Assembly (NCBI RefSeq): GCF_033807715.1
Contig: NC_084609.1
Location: 36,002,113-36,066,112 of the forward strand
From: Cololabis saira
Lineage: Eukaryota; Chordata; Actinopteri; Beloniformes; Belonidae
Direction of reading: 5' to 3'
DNA: 64,000 nt
Shown piece by piece: positions 1-11,900 of this stretch. The position numbers and the translations under genes are program-made. Position 1 is the first letter of the stretch; each line of letters begins with the position of its first letter. The notes below the pieces were generated by a model. That model was given only the letters and a program-made list of their open reading frames with translations. It was not told where the DNA came from and did no database searches.

Positions 1-317
1 TGATTGGTTCGCTTGGAAGCAACATATTTCGGGTTTCCGGTTTGAAGCAGTCGTCAACTTTCAGCGCTCTTTTCTTCGTGTATGTGTGATTTTTTTTGTT
101 TTGTTCTTTTGCTCAATAGTTGTCCTTATCTCTTTGATTCACTGTGACCGGAAAAAGTCGGATAAACCATTCAGGAAAAGGATCGTGAATTAGCAGTCAC
201 GGGGGGTACTCTACCACGGAGAAATGGAGTGACGGAGAAGTCCGAAGGGTTCACGACGGCGTCATGGTGACGGCGTGTGCACGGCGTCGATTTGACGCAG
301 AACCATAACTCAAGCTT

Positions 318-465
318 AAAACCAAAGTTTACGCTAAAACAGACGTTAACGCTAAAACCAAAGTTTACGCTAAAACAGACGTTAACGCCAAAACAGATGT
401 TAACGCCAAAACAAATGTTAACGCTAAAACAGATGTTAACGCCAAAACAGGCGTTAACGCTACGC
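318..465. repeat. 18-bp minisatellite
   Basis: About eight copies of an 18-base unit of the form TTAACGCTAAAACAGACG. Because 18 is a multiple of 3, one frame reads a repeated LTLKQT / LTPKQM hexapeptide; this is a by-product of the repeat and not evidence for a gene. Confidence 0.85.
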
Positions 466-469
466 TAAT

Positions 470-935
470 CTCACAGGTGAACTTCATCCCAGCCGATAAA
501 AACATCTGCATCCTGTTCTCTACGGGAGTGGGGAGGGGCTGCAGGCTAGACAGGAAGTGCGATGTGCTGGAGCTGGTTCAGTAGTTTAAGGAGGACTTAC
601 GGCACAGCGGGAGGATAATCTGGCGCTACCTTAAACGTGCTGCTACACAGGAAACATCTGGAGCTCCGTTCTGACGGCCAGGGAGGACGCGGTCCGGGTG
701 GAGGGAACCGGTCCCTGGTTCTGGCCGGCAGAGCGGAGCTGAGGACACGGACAGAAACAATACCTGGTTGTGGTCAACGTCAGGAGATCAGAGGAGGTCA
801 GAAGAAGACCTGCAGGTGGAGACAGACCAAACACACCAGACCTTGCCAGAGTTGGAGGACAGGAAGAGCTGGAGGACAGTCCAGCTTCCAGAGACAAACA
901 CACACCCTGCAGGACCCGGGACCGGGTCTAACTGG
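470..935. other. Unassigned stretch with short coding-like pieces
   Basis: Plus-strand translation just after the 18-bp array gives NFIPADKNICILFSTGVGRG before an early stop. I cannot match it to a family. It may be a decayed exon or repeat. The rest is GC-rich single-copy-looking sequence. Confidence 0.3.
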
Positions 936-954
936 GACCAGGTCCCGTCTACCG

Positions 955-1490
955 GGAACAGGTCCCGTGTACCGGGAACCAGGCCCCGTTTACCGGGAAC
1001 CAGGCCCCGTTTACCGGGAACCAGGCCCCGTTTACCGGGAACCAGGCCCCGTTTACTGGGAACCAGGCCCCTTTTACTGGGAACCAGGCCCCTTTTACCG
1101 GGAACCAGGCCCCTTTTACCGGGAACCAGGCCCCTTTTACCGGGAACCAGGCCCCTTTTACCGGGGACCAGGCCCCTTTTACCGGGGACCAGGCCCCTTT
1201 TACCGGGGACCAGGCCCCTTTTACCGGGGACCAGGCCCCTTTTACCGGACCAGGCCCCTTTTACCGGGGACCAGGCCCCTTTTACCGGGGACCAGGCCCC
1301 TTTTACCGGACCAGGCCCCTTTTACCGGGAACCAGGCCCCTTTTACCGGGAACCAGGCCCCTTTTACTGGGGACCAGGTCCCTTTTACTGGGGACCAGGT
1401 CCCTTTTACTGGGAACCAGGCCCCTTTTACTGGGAACCAGGTCCCGTTCTCCAGAGACCAGGTCCCGTCTCCCGAGACCAGGTCCCGTTT
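955..1490. repeat. 21-bp minisatellite
   Basis: About 25 copies of a 21-base unit such as ACCAGGCCCCTTTTACCGGG. The period is a multiple of 3, so several frames stay open (PGPFYRE or TRPLLPG heptads). Units grade from CCCCGTTT on the left to CCCCTTTT and then CAGGTCCC on the right. Confidence 0.9.
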
Positions 1491-1499
1491 ATTCTACAT

Positions 1500-2544
1500 T
1501 TACGTATTTCTGGGGTTTCCAGCCGGTTCTGCAGTGTTCAGAACCCTCAGCCCACATGGACGACCTCCCAGATAAGATCCAGACTCAGGAAGTCAAATCC
1601 TTTCTGGTGTTTCAGGATCTTTTTCAAATCGTTTGTCTTAAATCTACGAATCAGGAGGTGTTTGGGATTCTGAGATCGTCCCAGGATCAGTGAGTCGATA
1701 CCGGGACCAGACTCCTCGGTGCCGTCGGTTGTCACGTCTCCGTTTACAGTGACGGACCCGGCGGGGATCCACTGACCCAGTGCACCACCCATCCCGAAGA
1801 AGAAGAAGAAGAAAAGATTGAAGAAGAGGAAGAAAACATCTCATGTCTGACGAACCAATCAGACGACTGGAAGCATTGAGAACCAATAAAATCCAGTAAA
1901 ATCCGATAATCAATATTCCACAAGAACCGATCAACAACTGAGCAGCTCTTTGGTTGAGGATCATCCGTTTTTGCTCTGGAGCGCCACACGAAGGACGCTG
2001 GCGGTAATTCAGCGCGTCACAGGAAATTCAAGAATTTCAGGGTGCATGCTGGGAAATACCCAGTTTAAATACTACAACAATACTATACAATACTACAACT
2101 AGACATAACCCAGTAAAAATACTTTCTCAAAAATATTACAGGTCGATGCTCTAAAAGTATCTGGTACTTGATTAATGGGTTTTAAATCTTTGATGTTGCT
2201 TTACAAACGTTTATTGGACTAAATTTAGAGCATATTTCACAGGATTACTCTTTAAATGTTGTGATTTTCTAACTTCTTTATTTACTACTAAATAAACGTG
2301 GAGGCTGCGTTCCAGAATTCAATTTCCAGAAGACTAATGACTAATGTCTTAACTGGACTCTCCATAAATTTAGTTATTAAAATGGAGTCCGAGCCCCCAA
2401 AAGGGGGCGTGGTTTGTGCTCCGGATGACCACGCCCCCTTTTGGGTTAAAAACAAGAGATGCTCGAGGGTTTTATTTTAAATTTAATGACTTGACATCAC
2501 ACCAGTCCTGAATCTGGACTCAATTCAGATTAACTGGAGTATAA

Positions 2545-2575
<31 letters not shown>

Positions 2576-2650
2576 ATGGAAGATAAAAGGAGTAAACTGG
2601 GTCGTCCTATTAAATTAAATCCATCTGGACTGTGTTGTTACCACGGCAAC
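1500..2650. other. EPS8 downstream/intronic sequence without recognised genes
   Basis: Mixed-composition DNA in which I see no exon on either strand. It includes a GAAGAA-rich patch (1796-1845) and an (AAAT)n run at 2546-2577. The missing last EPS8 exon was looked for here and not found. Confidence 0.5.
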
Positions 2651-2708
2651 GGTCACGGTTTTGATCAGGGAGCTAGCTAGCTTGGTTGGCGCGAGCAGCA
2701 ACACCCAC

Positions 2709-2841
2709 CTCCAGCGCCGCCTTCTGCACCGTCACCTGGCTGAAGACTCTGGCGCCGTCGTCGGGACACACCGTCTTCAGCTCCTCCTTGTTGAGGGAGA
2801 ACAGCTGGGCGCCGGTCAGAACGCCGAGGCTGCTGATGGTT
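2709..2841 (-). CDS. eps8: EPS8 coding exon 19 (effector region, residues 740-784); not the last exon
   Basis: Reads [20 protein letters not shown] then [20 protein letters not shown] and AALE. Ends at donor GAG|GTGGGT, so at least one more exon is expected (in mammals a tail of about 37 residues). I found no matching minus-strand reading frame between 1 and 2708. Confidence 0.95.
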
Positions 2842-3635
2842 CTGAGATAAACACGACAAACCGGGTCAGCCTGGAGCGGCGGGGTCAGGGGTCGGGGGTT
2901 TCACACTGGCCACTCACACTGGGCTGAAGCCCTTGGCCTCCAGCCAGGACTTGACGTCGTCGGGAGACGAGTCGTAGGTGATGTTGACGGCCGGCAGGCT
3001 GCCGCGGCTCGGCCCAGCGAACTTCTTCTGAGCGCTGCGACCCAGAGTCAGCCGGTGGACCAGCTCGTCCTGGACGTCCTCCATGTTGGACTTCCTGCCT
3101 GCAGGAGGACAGAGACACGCCGCCGTCAGACACTAAACCATCGTCTCAATATCCTGCCAGAGAAATGTACAATACTTTTATTAAAATAATTCAAAAATCC
3201 CTCCAAGGCTCCTTGTAGCACCCTATAATGTAAATAACGTAATGTAATGTAATGTAATAACGCCTGAAAATGTAATAACATTTGCAATAACATTTTTACC
3301 GATAATGTAATACCTTATTACATTATTGGGAATTTATTACATGGTACTCAAAGTCTGGATTTGAAACACCAGAATGACTATTGAGTTAAATTGCAAAGTA
3401 TATAACATTCTTAGATACTTAAAACACAATAATAGTAGTAGTAATAGTGGTAATAATAACAATAATAATAATAATAATACTATTAATAAAAACAGTATTA
3501 ATATTTATAATAATACATTCTAATAGTAATAATAATAATAAAAAAACAGTAATAATAATATTAATACTAATAATAAAAAATAGTAATACAAAATAAATAG
3601 TAATAAATAATAATAGTAATAAATAATAATAATGG

Positions 3636-3683
<48 letters not shown>

Positions 3684-5895
3684 CCATGTTTTTAAAAATG
3701 TCAACGTAAAAAGAACAATTGTCCTGGGGAAGAAAAAAACTAAATAATATTCACAGCCTTTTGCATGCATCAGGCTGGAGAGGCTGCCTGTGTTTATGGA
3801 AGGGTTATGTTTTTAGGGAGTGAGTCTGGGCACTTGTGAGGATGAGGTGTGAGAAATGTGGTGCTAATGGCAGGTGGAGCTCAGGCGGAGTTCAGGGTCC
3901 TCAAGAGCGTCATGGTGAATGTGAACAACGCTGGTCAGAGTCGGGGGGTCAAGGGTCAGCGACTACGTTACGGAGGAGGGTGGACTCACGGCCGGCGTCG
4001 GGTTTCTGGTGGCCCGGCTCCCTGGCGGCGCTGCTGCTGTCGGCCTCGCTGGACGTGACGCTGCTCTGTCGGCTGACCGTCCTGATGCTGCCGCCGCCGC
4101 TGGTGGGTTTGAAGGGTGGGGTGGGTGGTGGGGGGGGCAGCGGCGGCGTGGGGAGCCTGGCCTGGACGGGGGGCGGTGGCGGTGGTGCCGGAGGCATCGG
4201 GGTGGCCACGGGTTTACTGGGGAGGGGGTCCGGCCTGGTGATCTGTTTCTGCAGGACACAAACGCCCCGAATCAGGAGGTCAAACAAGGTCAAGCAAGGT
4301 CTAACGAGGTCTAACGAGGTCTAACAAGGTCAAACGAGGTCAAACAAGGTCTAACAAGGTCTTCTTTTTTTTACAAAAATTGCCTTTTGCACTACCATCT
4401 TAGTACTAGTAAATGTTGTATTTATGCGAACTTTTTAGGAAATGTCTCGTCTGTTGTGCTTGCGCACTTTATATGTTTCACCGAGGGAAGTGGGAAACGT
4501 CCTATCGATTCCTTGTATGTCTTGACACGTGAAGAATTGACAATAAAGCTACTTTGACTTTGACTTTGAATGAGGTCTAACGAGGTCTAACGAGGTCAAA
4601 CGAGGTTAACGAGGTCTAACAAGGTCAAACAAACAAGGTCTAACAAGGCCTAACAAGGTCAAACAAGGTCAAACAAACAAGGTCTAATAAGGTCAAACGA
4701 GGTCTAACAAGGTCTAACAAGGTCAAACGTGGTCTACCAAGGTCAAACAAGGTCTAATAAGATCAAACAAGGTCAGACAAGGTCAAACAAGGTCAAACGA
4801 GGTCAAACAAACAAGGTCTAATAAGGTCAAACAAGGTCAACAGCATCAACGTGGACAAACACACTCAACTACATCACTGCTAAGCTGCTTGATCAAAGTT
4901 TAACCTTCATGCCAACTTTCATAAAACATATTCAGACGTAATTCTTCCGATTGTCCGAATGTTTTAGTTCCTAGGCGAAAAGACAAAAGCAAACAGCAGA
5001 AGAAGAGCTCCGGTGTTTGTCGTTTACCTCGTTTAACTCCCCGAGCAACTGCTGCTGAGATGAAATGAAACACAGATGGTGGTGATGAGACGAGAAGAGA
5101 CGTTTCATTCAGAGCAAACTGACCCGGATCGGCGCCCCGATCAGCGGGGGAGGGGCTACGGTGCCACTACCATAGACATATATACGTAGACGCCCCATCG
5201 AGCGCTGAGCCGTACGTCAACGTCGCCGCCATATTGGATGTGGCAAGACTGCGCTGTAAACTAATACAAGTAAATGGACTTATTTTCATAAAGCACCTTT
5301 CTACAAAGATATTTACGTCTCATTTATTCATTCACGCATGCACTAATATACTTGGGAAACAGTTAGGCACCAAATATAATATATTTAATTTTCTCAGATG
5401 GCAAAAATAAGAACTTTATTGATCCCACATAGGAGTAATTCATGTTATATCAGCTATAGAGAACAAGGTAGTGCCGAAAAACAATATATCCCCCCTCACA
5501 AAAATAAGAAAAATAGAACACATTTTCTAATCAACAAAGCATATTTTACATAATCATATTTTAAATTTTTCAAGTAACAAAATAACATATTTGAACCATT
5601 TTATTTGAAAAATTTCAAATTTGTTTTGTTGATGAGAAAATATGTTTCTCTATTTTTCTTATTTTTGTCTCAGAAAATAAAATATATTATATTTGGTGCC
5701 TAACTGTTTCCCAAGTATATTAGTGCGTGTGTGTATGAATAAATGAGACGTAAAACGTGCATTACTTTGTAGAAAGGCGCTTTATGAAAATAAGTCCATT
5801 TACTTGTATTAGTTTACAGCGCAGTCTTGCGACATCCAATATGGCGGCGACGTTGACGTATCGCAGTAGCGGGCAAAACCACTCGATGTGGCGTC

Positions 5896-5931
<36 letters not shown>

Positions 5932-8900
5932 TATGGCCACTACCACACGTTAGCATAAAACCACATTTAAAGGAACAGTCCCACATTCTGTAAAACACCC
6001 GTCAGGGAGCATCTCCGGCGCCGCTGCAGCCGTCCAGCTACGATGCAACTGAACACTCGGGGCGGAGCCAAATACTGGGGGCGGGGCCGAACACGGGGCC
6101 GAATACTGGGGTGCAACAACAGTCAGAGTCACTTAACAGGTGTAAACACTGGCAACAGCATTCACACCGACCGAGATCCTGTTTATTATTTATCTTGAAC
6201 CACCGGGTTACCAGATACCGACAGTATCACTTTACTAACAACCACGTTAGACAGGTTGGTTATATTAACACCTGCAGTTTAGTGTTAGTGTGTAAGTCAC
6301 AGGTTGAAGCTTCACTTGTGCATTTGTAACAACGGGAGTTTAGATATCTTCTTAAGCTGTCCCTCTAGTGACATTATCGTAAGACAGTTATAAATAACTT
6401 TCTACTAACTGAACCAGCATCCCCTTTGTGGCACAACACAGGCGACAGGTTACCAGTTAGGGCGACAGGCTAACAGTTACGGCGACGGGTTACCAGTTAC
6501 GGCGACGGGTTACCAGTTACGGCGACGGGTTACCAGTTACGGCGATGGGTTACCAGTTACGGCGACGGGTTACCAGTTACGGCGACGGGTTACCAGTTAC
6601 GGCGACGGGTTACCAGTTAGGGCGACGGGTTACCAGTTAGGGCGACGGGTTACCAGTTAGGGCGACGGGTTACCAGTTACGGCGACGGGTTACCAGTTAC
6701 GGCGACGGGTTACCAGTTACGGCGACGGGTTACCAGTTACGGCGACGGGTTACCAGTTAGGGCGACGGGTTACCAGTTAGGGCGACGGGTTACCAGTTAG
6801 GGCGACGGGTTACCAGTTAGGGCGACGGGTTACCAGTTAGGGCGACGGGTTACCAGTTAGGGCGACGGGTTACCAGTTAGGGCGACGGGCTACCAGTTAG
6901 GGCGACGGGTTACCAGTTACGGCCACGGGTTACCAGTTACGGCCACGGGTTACCAGTTACGGCCACGGGTTACCAGTTAGGGCCACGGGTTACCAGTTAG
7001 GGCCACGGGTTACCAGTTAGGGCCACGGGTTACCAGTTAGGGCCACGGGTTACCAGTTAGGGCCACGGGTTACCAGTTAGGGCCACGGGCTACCAGTTAG
7101 GGCCACGGGCTACCAGTTAGGGCCACGGGCTACCAGTTAGGGCCACGGGTTACCAGTTAGGGCCACGGGTTACCAGTTAGGGCCACGGGTTACCAGTTAG
7201 GGTCACGGGTTACCAGTTAGGGCCACGGGTTACCAGTTAGGGCCACGGGTTACCAGTTAGGGCCACAGGTTACCAGTTACGGCGACAGGTTACAGCTCAA
7301 ACTTGATTAATGCAACACAACTCCAGCAAGGTTCTGTTCAGATCTGGTCCGTGTACTTCGCGGCCATCCGTTTTTTGTTTTTAAATGACAAAATAAAAAT
7401 AGAGAAATAATCAGTTTCCGGTTTTTTGTTTTGATAATAAAAAATGAAAAAACGGATCGTTATCCATTATCAGTCATCCTGCTGTCTTTCAGTGTGGTAA
7501 GGTTGATGAACTCTTCTCAACATTTTGCCCACTCTGCCCTCAGATGCTTTTACTCCTTTTGTGGACAGATATCCAGTCATCATTTTTCGGCCAAAAGATT
7601 TTCCAGTTTTGGGGGGGGCAGGATGTTAGAGTTCAGTACATGTTATTGATTGGACGTTGCTTTTTTTTGGACGCTGCAACTGAATGGACTGTCACAACAT
7701 CACTGCAGTTTCGTGTGAGTTAAAACAGATTACAGATTAAACTCATGTTTCACTCCCAGGTTTCATATTTGATTTATTTTCTGTTTCAACATTTAAAAAA
7801 TCTAAAACTGTTAACAATCTGATGAACAAAAGAACCAGAAACAACTTTCTTCATTTACCGTATTTTCGCGACCATAAGGCGCACATAATTTTTTTTTTTT
7901 TTTTTTTTTTTTTTAAATGTGCCGGGCGCCCTATGAAACGGTGCGCCGTGTCTATTACCTGAATTACGGTAATGTAAGGCCGGCCACCATGAGAACGGTA
8001 AAAAGATAAGGGGGCGGGTGAAGCCTTGAGTTGCGGACGTGAATGAGACCAGATGATGAAGACTTTTAAGGATTTGCTTGATGTGTAAAGTGAAATAAAA
8101 TACAATCAAACTAAGTTTTGCTCCCGCTATATTTAAATAAGCACACTTGTGTGTTTTGCATGTCGGGAACCGAGAATGCACCTGCCGTGGGTTTGCGGGG
8201 TCCAATCGCCGCATCCCCGGGGCAGATCCGGCTGAAATGCCGCTGGTCTTTCCCCGGGAGTCCCTGCTACCAGTCCAGGCGGGCTCCTCCGGTCCCGGCC
8301 GGTCGGAACCGGTCACATTCCCCGGTTGAAGCCGCGGTGATGCGCGCTGCTCCAGCCCGACTTCCTGGTTCCCCAAGCCGGGTCCGATCGACCTGGTTCC
8401 CGCCCGCTTTTGGAGCAGGGATTTCTGGGGTACGTCCCAGGTCGGATCAACTTCACCCTCTGAGATTTTCAGCGAAATCTGTCGGTTACAAACCCGGTAC
8501 CGGATCTCCGACATGCGCGTGTGTGTGTCGCGGCGCGAAACACACACATTCTCATTTATGTGGTGCTTGCCTGCCACGCTGATGGACAGAAACTGTATGG
8601 TGATTTTTAAAAGAAAAACTTTGCATAAGACGTTTCCAGCCGGAGTCATTATAAGGGCAAATGAAAAGGGGGGGCTGGATGAAGGGATGATGATGATCAA
8701 GAAGCTGAGACAGGTCTGGAAATTCGGACTGGCGCAGCTGAATTAGCGGAGCGGAGCTCCTGTCGGATACAAACCCGGTACCGACATGCGCGTGTGTGTG
8801 AGCGGGACCAGCGCGGGGGAGCGGAGCGGGACCCGGGACGCGGGACCCGGGACCGCCGCGGTCGGGATCCGCAGCACAACGGGGTATGAAAAGTTTATTT

Positions 8901-11900
8901 ACTCTTTACTCTTGCCTGCCACGCTGATGGACAGAAACTGCCGGCTATGGTGATTTTTAAAAGAAAAGCGTTGCCTAAAGAGACTTTTCCAGCCAGAGTG
9001 AAATGAAAAGGGCTGGATGGATGAAGAGATGATGAGTGGCTGAGACAGGTTTATGTGCGGCGCCCCGGTGGTTTTTTTTAATTCTTTAATGTGGACAGAC
9101 CAGAACAGAAGATGAACCTTTGAAGGGTTTGATTGATGTGAAAAGTGAAATAAAATATCAAACTATGTTTGGCTCCTGCTCTACTTTTAAATAAGCACTC
9201 TTGTGTGTGTGTTCTGCAGCGCGTGTGTGTGTTTTGCAGCGCGTGTGTGCAGCTCCGTGTCTGTAGACAGCGCCTTTTGGGTCGGTGCGCCGTATGTGTG
9301 TTTTAAAACCAAAAATGACACACAAAACTGAGGGTGCGCCTTTTCACACGGTGCGCCGTATGGTCGTGAAAATACGGTATTAGATTTTCAAACACATCAA
9401 TGAAATCGGATAACGTATAACGATCCGTTTTCCGTTTTTTATTATCAAAACAAAAAACCGGAAACGGATTATTTTGGATTATTTCTCTATTTTTATTGTG
9501 TCAATTCAAAACAAAAAACGGATGGCTGCGAAGTACACGGGTCCGTGTATCTTTTGGTCATTGGATTTTTCCATCATGAGTGGGAATCAAAAAACAAAAA
9601 ACGATTGGTTTATTTGATTTTCCTTTTAAAACAAAAAACAAATATTGAATACACTGCATTTTTTCTTTTTCTGTGTTAATATGATTTAACAAAGATTCAA
9701 AATACGCTTTTATTTTCGTTTTCTATTTCATAGAAGAAAAATGAAATCCCTAGTCAACAGGAAGGAAAAAACGAACCAAAAACAACCGTTTATTCATATT
9801 CGTGCACCGGAAGCTGGCATTTACAACCGAATGAACTTAGTTCTGGATATTTAACAGGCATTCCTGTGACAATTCTCTCCAGGGGAAGTTTGATTTTAAT
9901 ATTTTATTGGTCGGGTTTACGTGACTCGGAAATGGCTCTGTATGCTGCAGTTCGGGTAACCATGGCAACCATAGCGGCGCTGAAACAACAGATTAAGGAT
10001 TATTTTTTAAAGATTGATTAAGGACTTGTTCCACAGCGGTTTGACGCACAATGACATTTCCTGCACGTTGCAGCAGATGTGTCTCCTGCAATGCTCAGAA
10101 ATGAGCGTCAGAAGATTCTGTGCTCGGCATCATCTGAGGAGAAAAAGGCTACGCAGAGCTGGAGAGCGCTTTGATTCAATCTATTTATGAGGTTTTTATT
10201 CAGATGTCCACAGTATATTGCAAATATACACACTGCATGCGACGCGAGCGAGAGTCAGCGTCAAAAACAGTTCCATTGCTTTATTTTTTATTGCACTGTC
10301 TACACTGGTTGCGAGCGACGCGGCGTCGTTTTGAGCTGGACTTTTGTCGCACGCCCTGCTTCTATTTTCTTCCCGTCGCTCGCGTTGAAAGCCAGTTGAA
10401 AGTTGAAAAAAAAGTGTAAAGCGCTGTAGGAAACAGTCATTTCAATACAAGAACTTCAATAAAGTGGCAGCTGCTGGAGGGAGATCGCCAGGCTGGAAGG
10501 TTCTGATAAGATAATAAGATATAATAAGAATCTTATCTTAATCTTATTAGGGCTTAATTTGTCCCGGATCCTGCCGGATTGATCGTGTCCTCTGCTTTTT
10601 CCCCACATCCCAGTAATGATCTGACATGCTGACATGTTTGCACCGCACGCCGGTCACTCCAGCTGTTCGCTGTTTGATTGCATAATCACACGCCGTTATT
10701 AATTGTTCGGTTTTTTCCTCACTTATTCCACCGAATAATAAGCTTGTTTTCTGTTTAGAAAGTACAAACGTAGGGAGATTACAAGTAATCACCATCTTTT
10801 ACTTGTCCCTTTACTCTTTTAGGAGTCTGCTAATGTTAGGAGTTTCTTTCAGGAGCGCACGGGCGGGTGAATAAAGGCTGATTTATGGTTCCGCGTAAAA
10901 TCGACGGCGTAGCCTACAGCGTAGGGTACGCGGCGACGCGCACCGTTCGGTGACCGCGCCGCGTACCCTACGCTGTAAGGTCTGCGTTGGTGTAACGCGG
11001 AACCATAAATCAGCCTTCTAAAAGGCGAGTCTCAGCTGTCAATCAAAAGAACGTGGTAGAACGTGGGGCCGATAACGCGTTCAGAGCGGGTCCGATGCCA
11101 CGCATTGCGGCGCGACAGTCGGACGCTCGCATGCAGTTAGGACAGTTGGGAGCCGTAGCCTAATTTTTGTTGACAGCTTTGTACTGAACACTGATCACCC
11201 CGATCACGTTTGCAGTGTACACGTTTAAAACCCATTAAGCATGTCGGAAGGCCGTTTGTGGCAGAGTTTTGTCATTAAACGCCATAAAACTTCTGTCGGA
11301 CTCAGCGCGTCATGCAAATATACAGGACCTAACAATAAACTCTCAAGCGGCTCTTAAAAGTACAGGAAAGCCGCAATACCGGCTATCTGTCTTCACATGG
11401 GGGTGCTTGCTGGAGAAGGTCGGGTTGGAAGAACCTGAGAGAGCTCCATCAGCCATACCATGAATTCAGGCGTCAGGTAAAGTTTGTGCTGCAGTGCAAT
11501 TTATACATATAATGATAATCACGTGGATTCCTCACGCGTGGGACTAAATTAATTCTTCCAACCCGACCTTCTCCAGCATGCACCCCCAGTGAAGCCAGAT
11601 AGCCGGTCATTCGGCCATGATGAATCAAAGCGCTCTCCAGCTCTGCGTCTTTTTCTCCTCAGATCATGCCGAGCACAGAATCTTCTGACGCTCATTTCTG
11701 AGCATTGCAGGAGACACATCTGCTGCAACGTGCAGGAAATGTGTTTGTGCGCCAAACCGCTGTGGAACAAGTCCTTAATCAATCTTTAAAAAATAATCCT
11801 TAATCTGTTGTTTCAGCGCCGCTATGGTTGCCATGGTTACCCGAACTGCAGCATACAGAGCCATTTCCGAGTCACGTAAACCCGACCAATTAAATATTAA

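Noticed and set aside
637..1673. Overlapping long frames (about 300 codons) with PGPFYRE-type heptads
   Set aside because: They follow a 21-bp tandem repeat, which keeps several frames open by arithmetic. No start context, splice signals or homology.
3849..4314. Plus-strand frames over 3836-4324
   Set aside because: They are the antisense of EPS8 exon 17, whose minus-strand reading has splice sites and homology.
5757..5998. Mirrored 78-codon frames on both strands
   Set aside because: They lie in the inverted arm of the hAT-type MITE 5171-5935 and have no homology.
7855..8700. 281-codon minus-strand frame
   Set aside because: Lies across the GC-rich non-coding transposon 7858-9377, includes a poly-lysine run from poly(T), and shows no domain.
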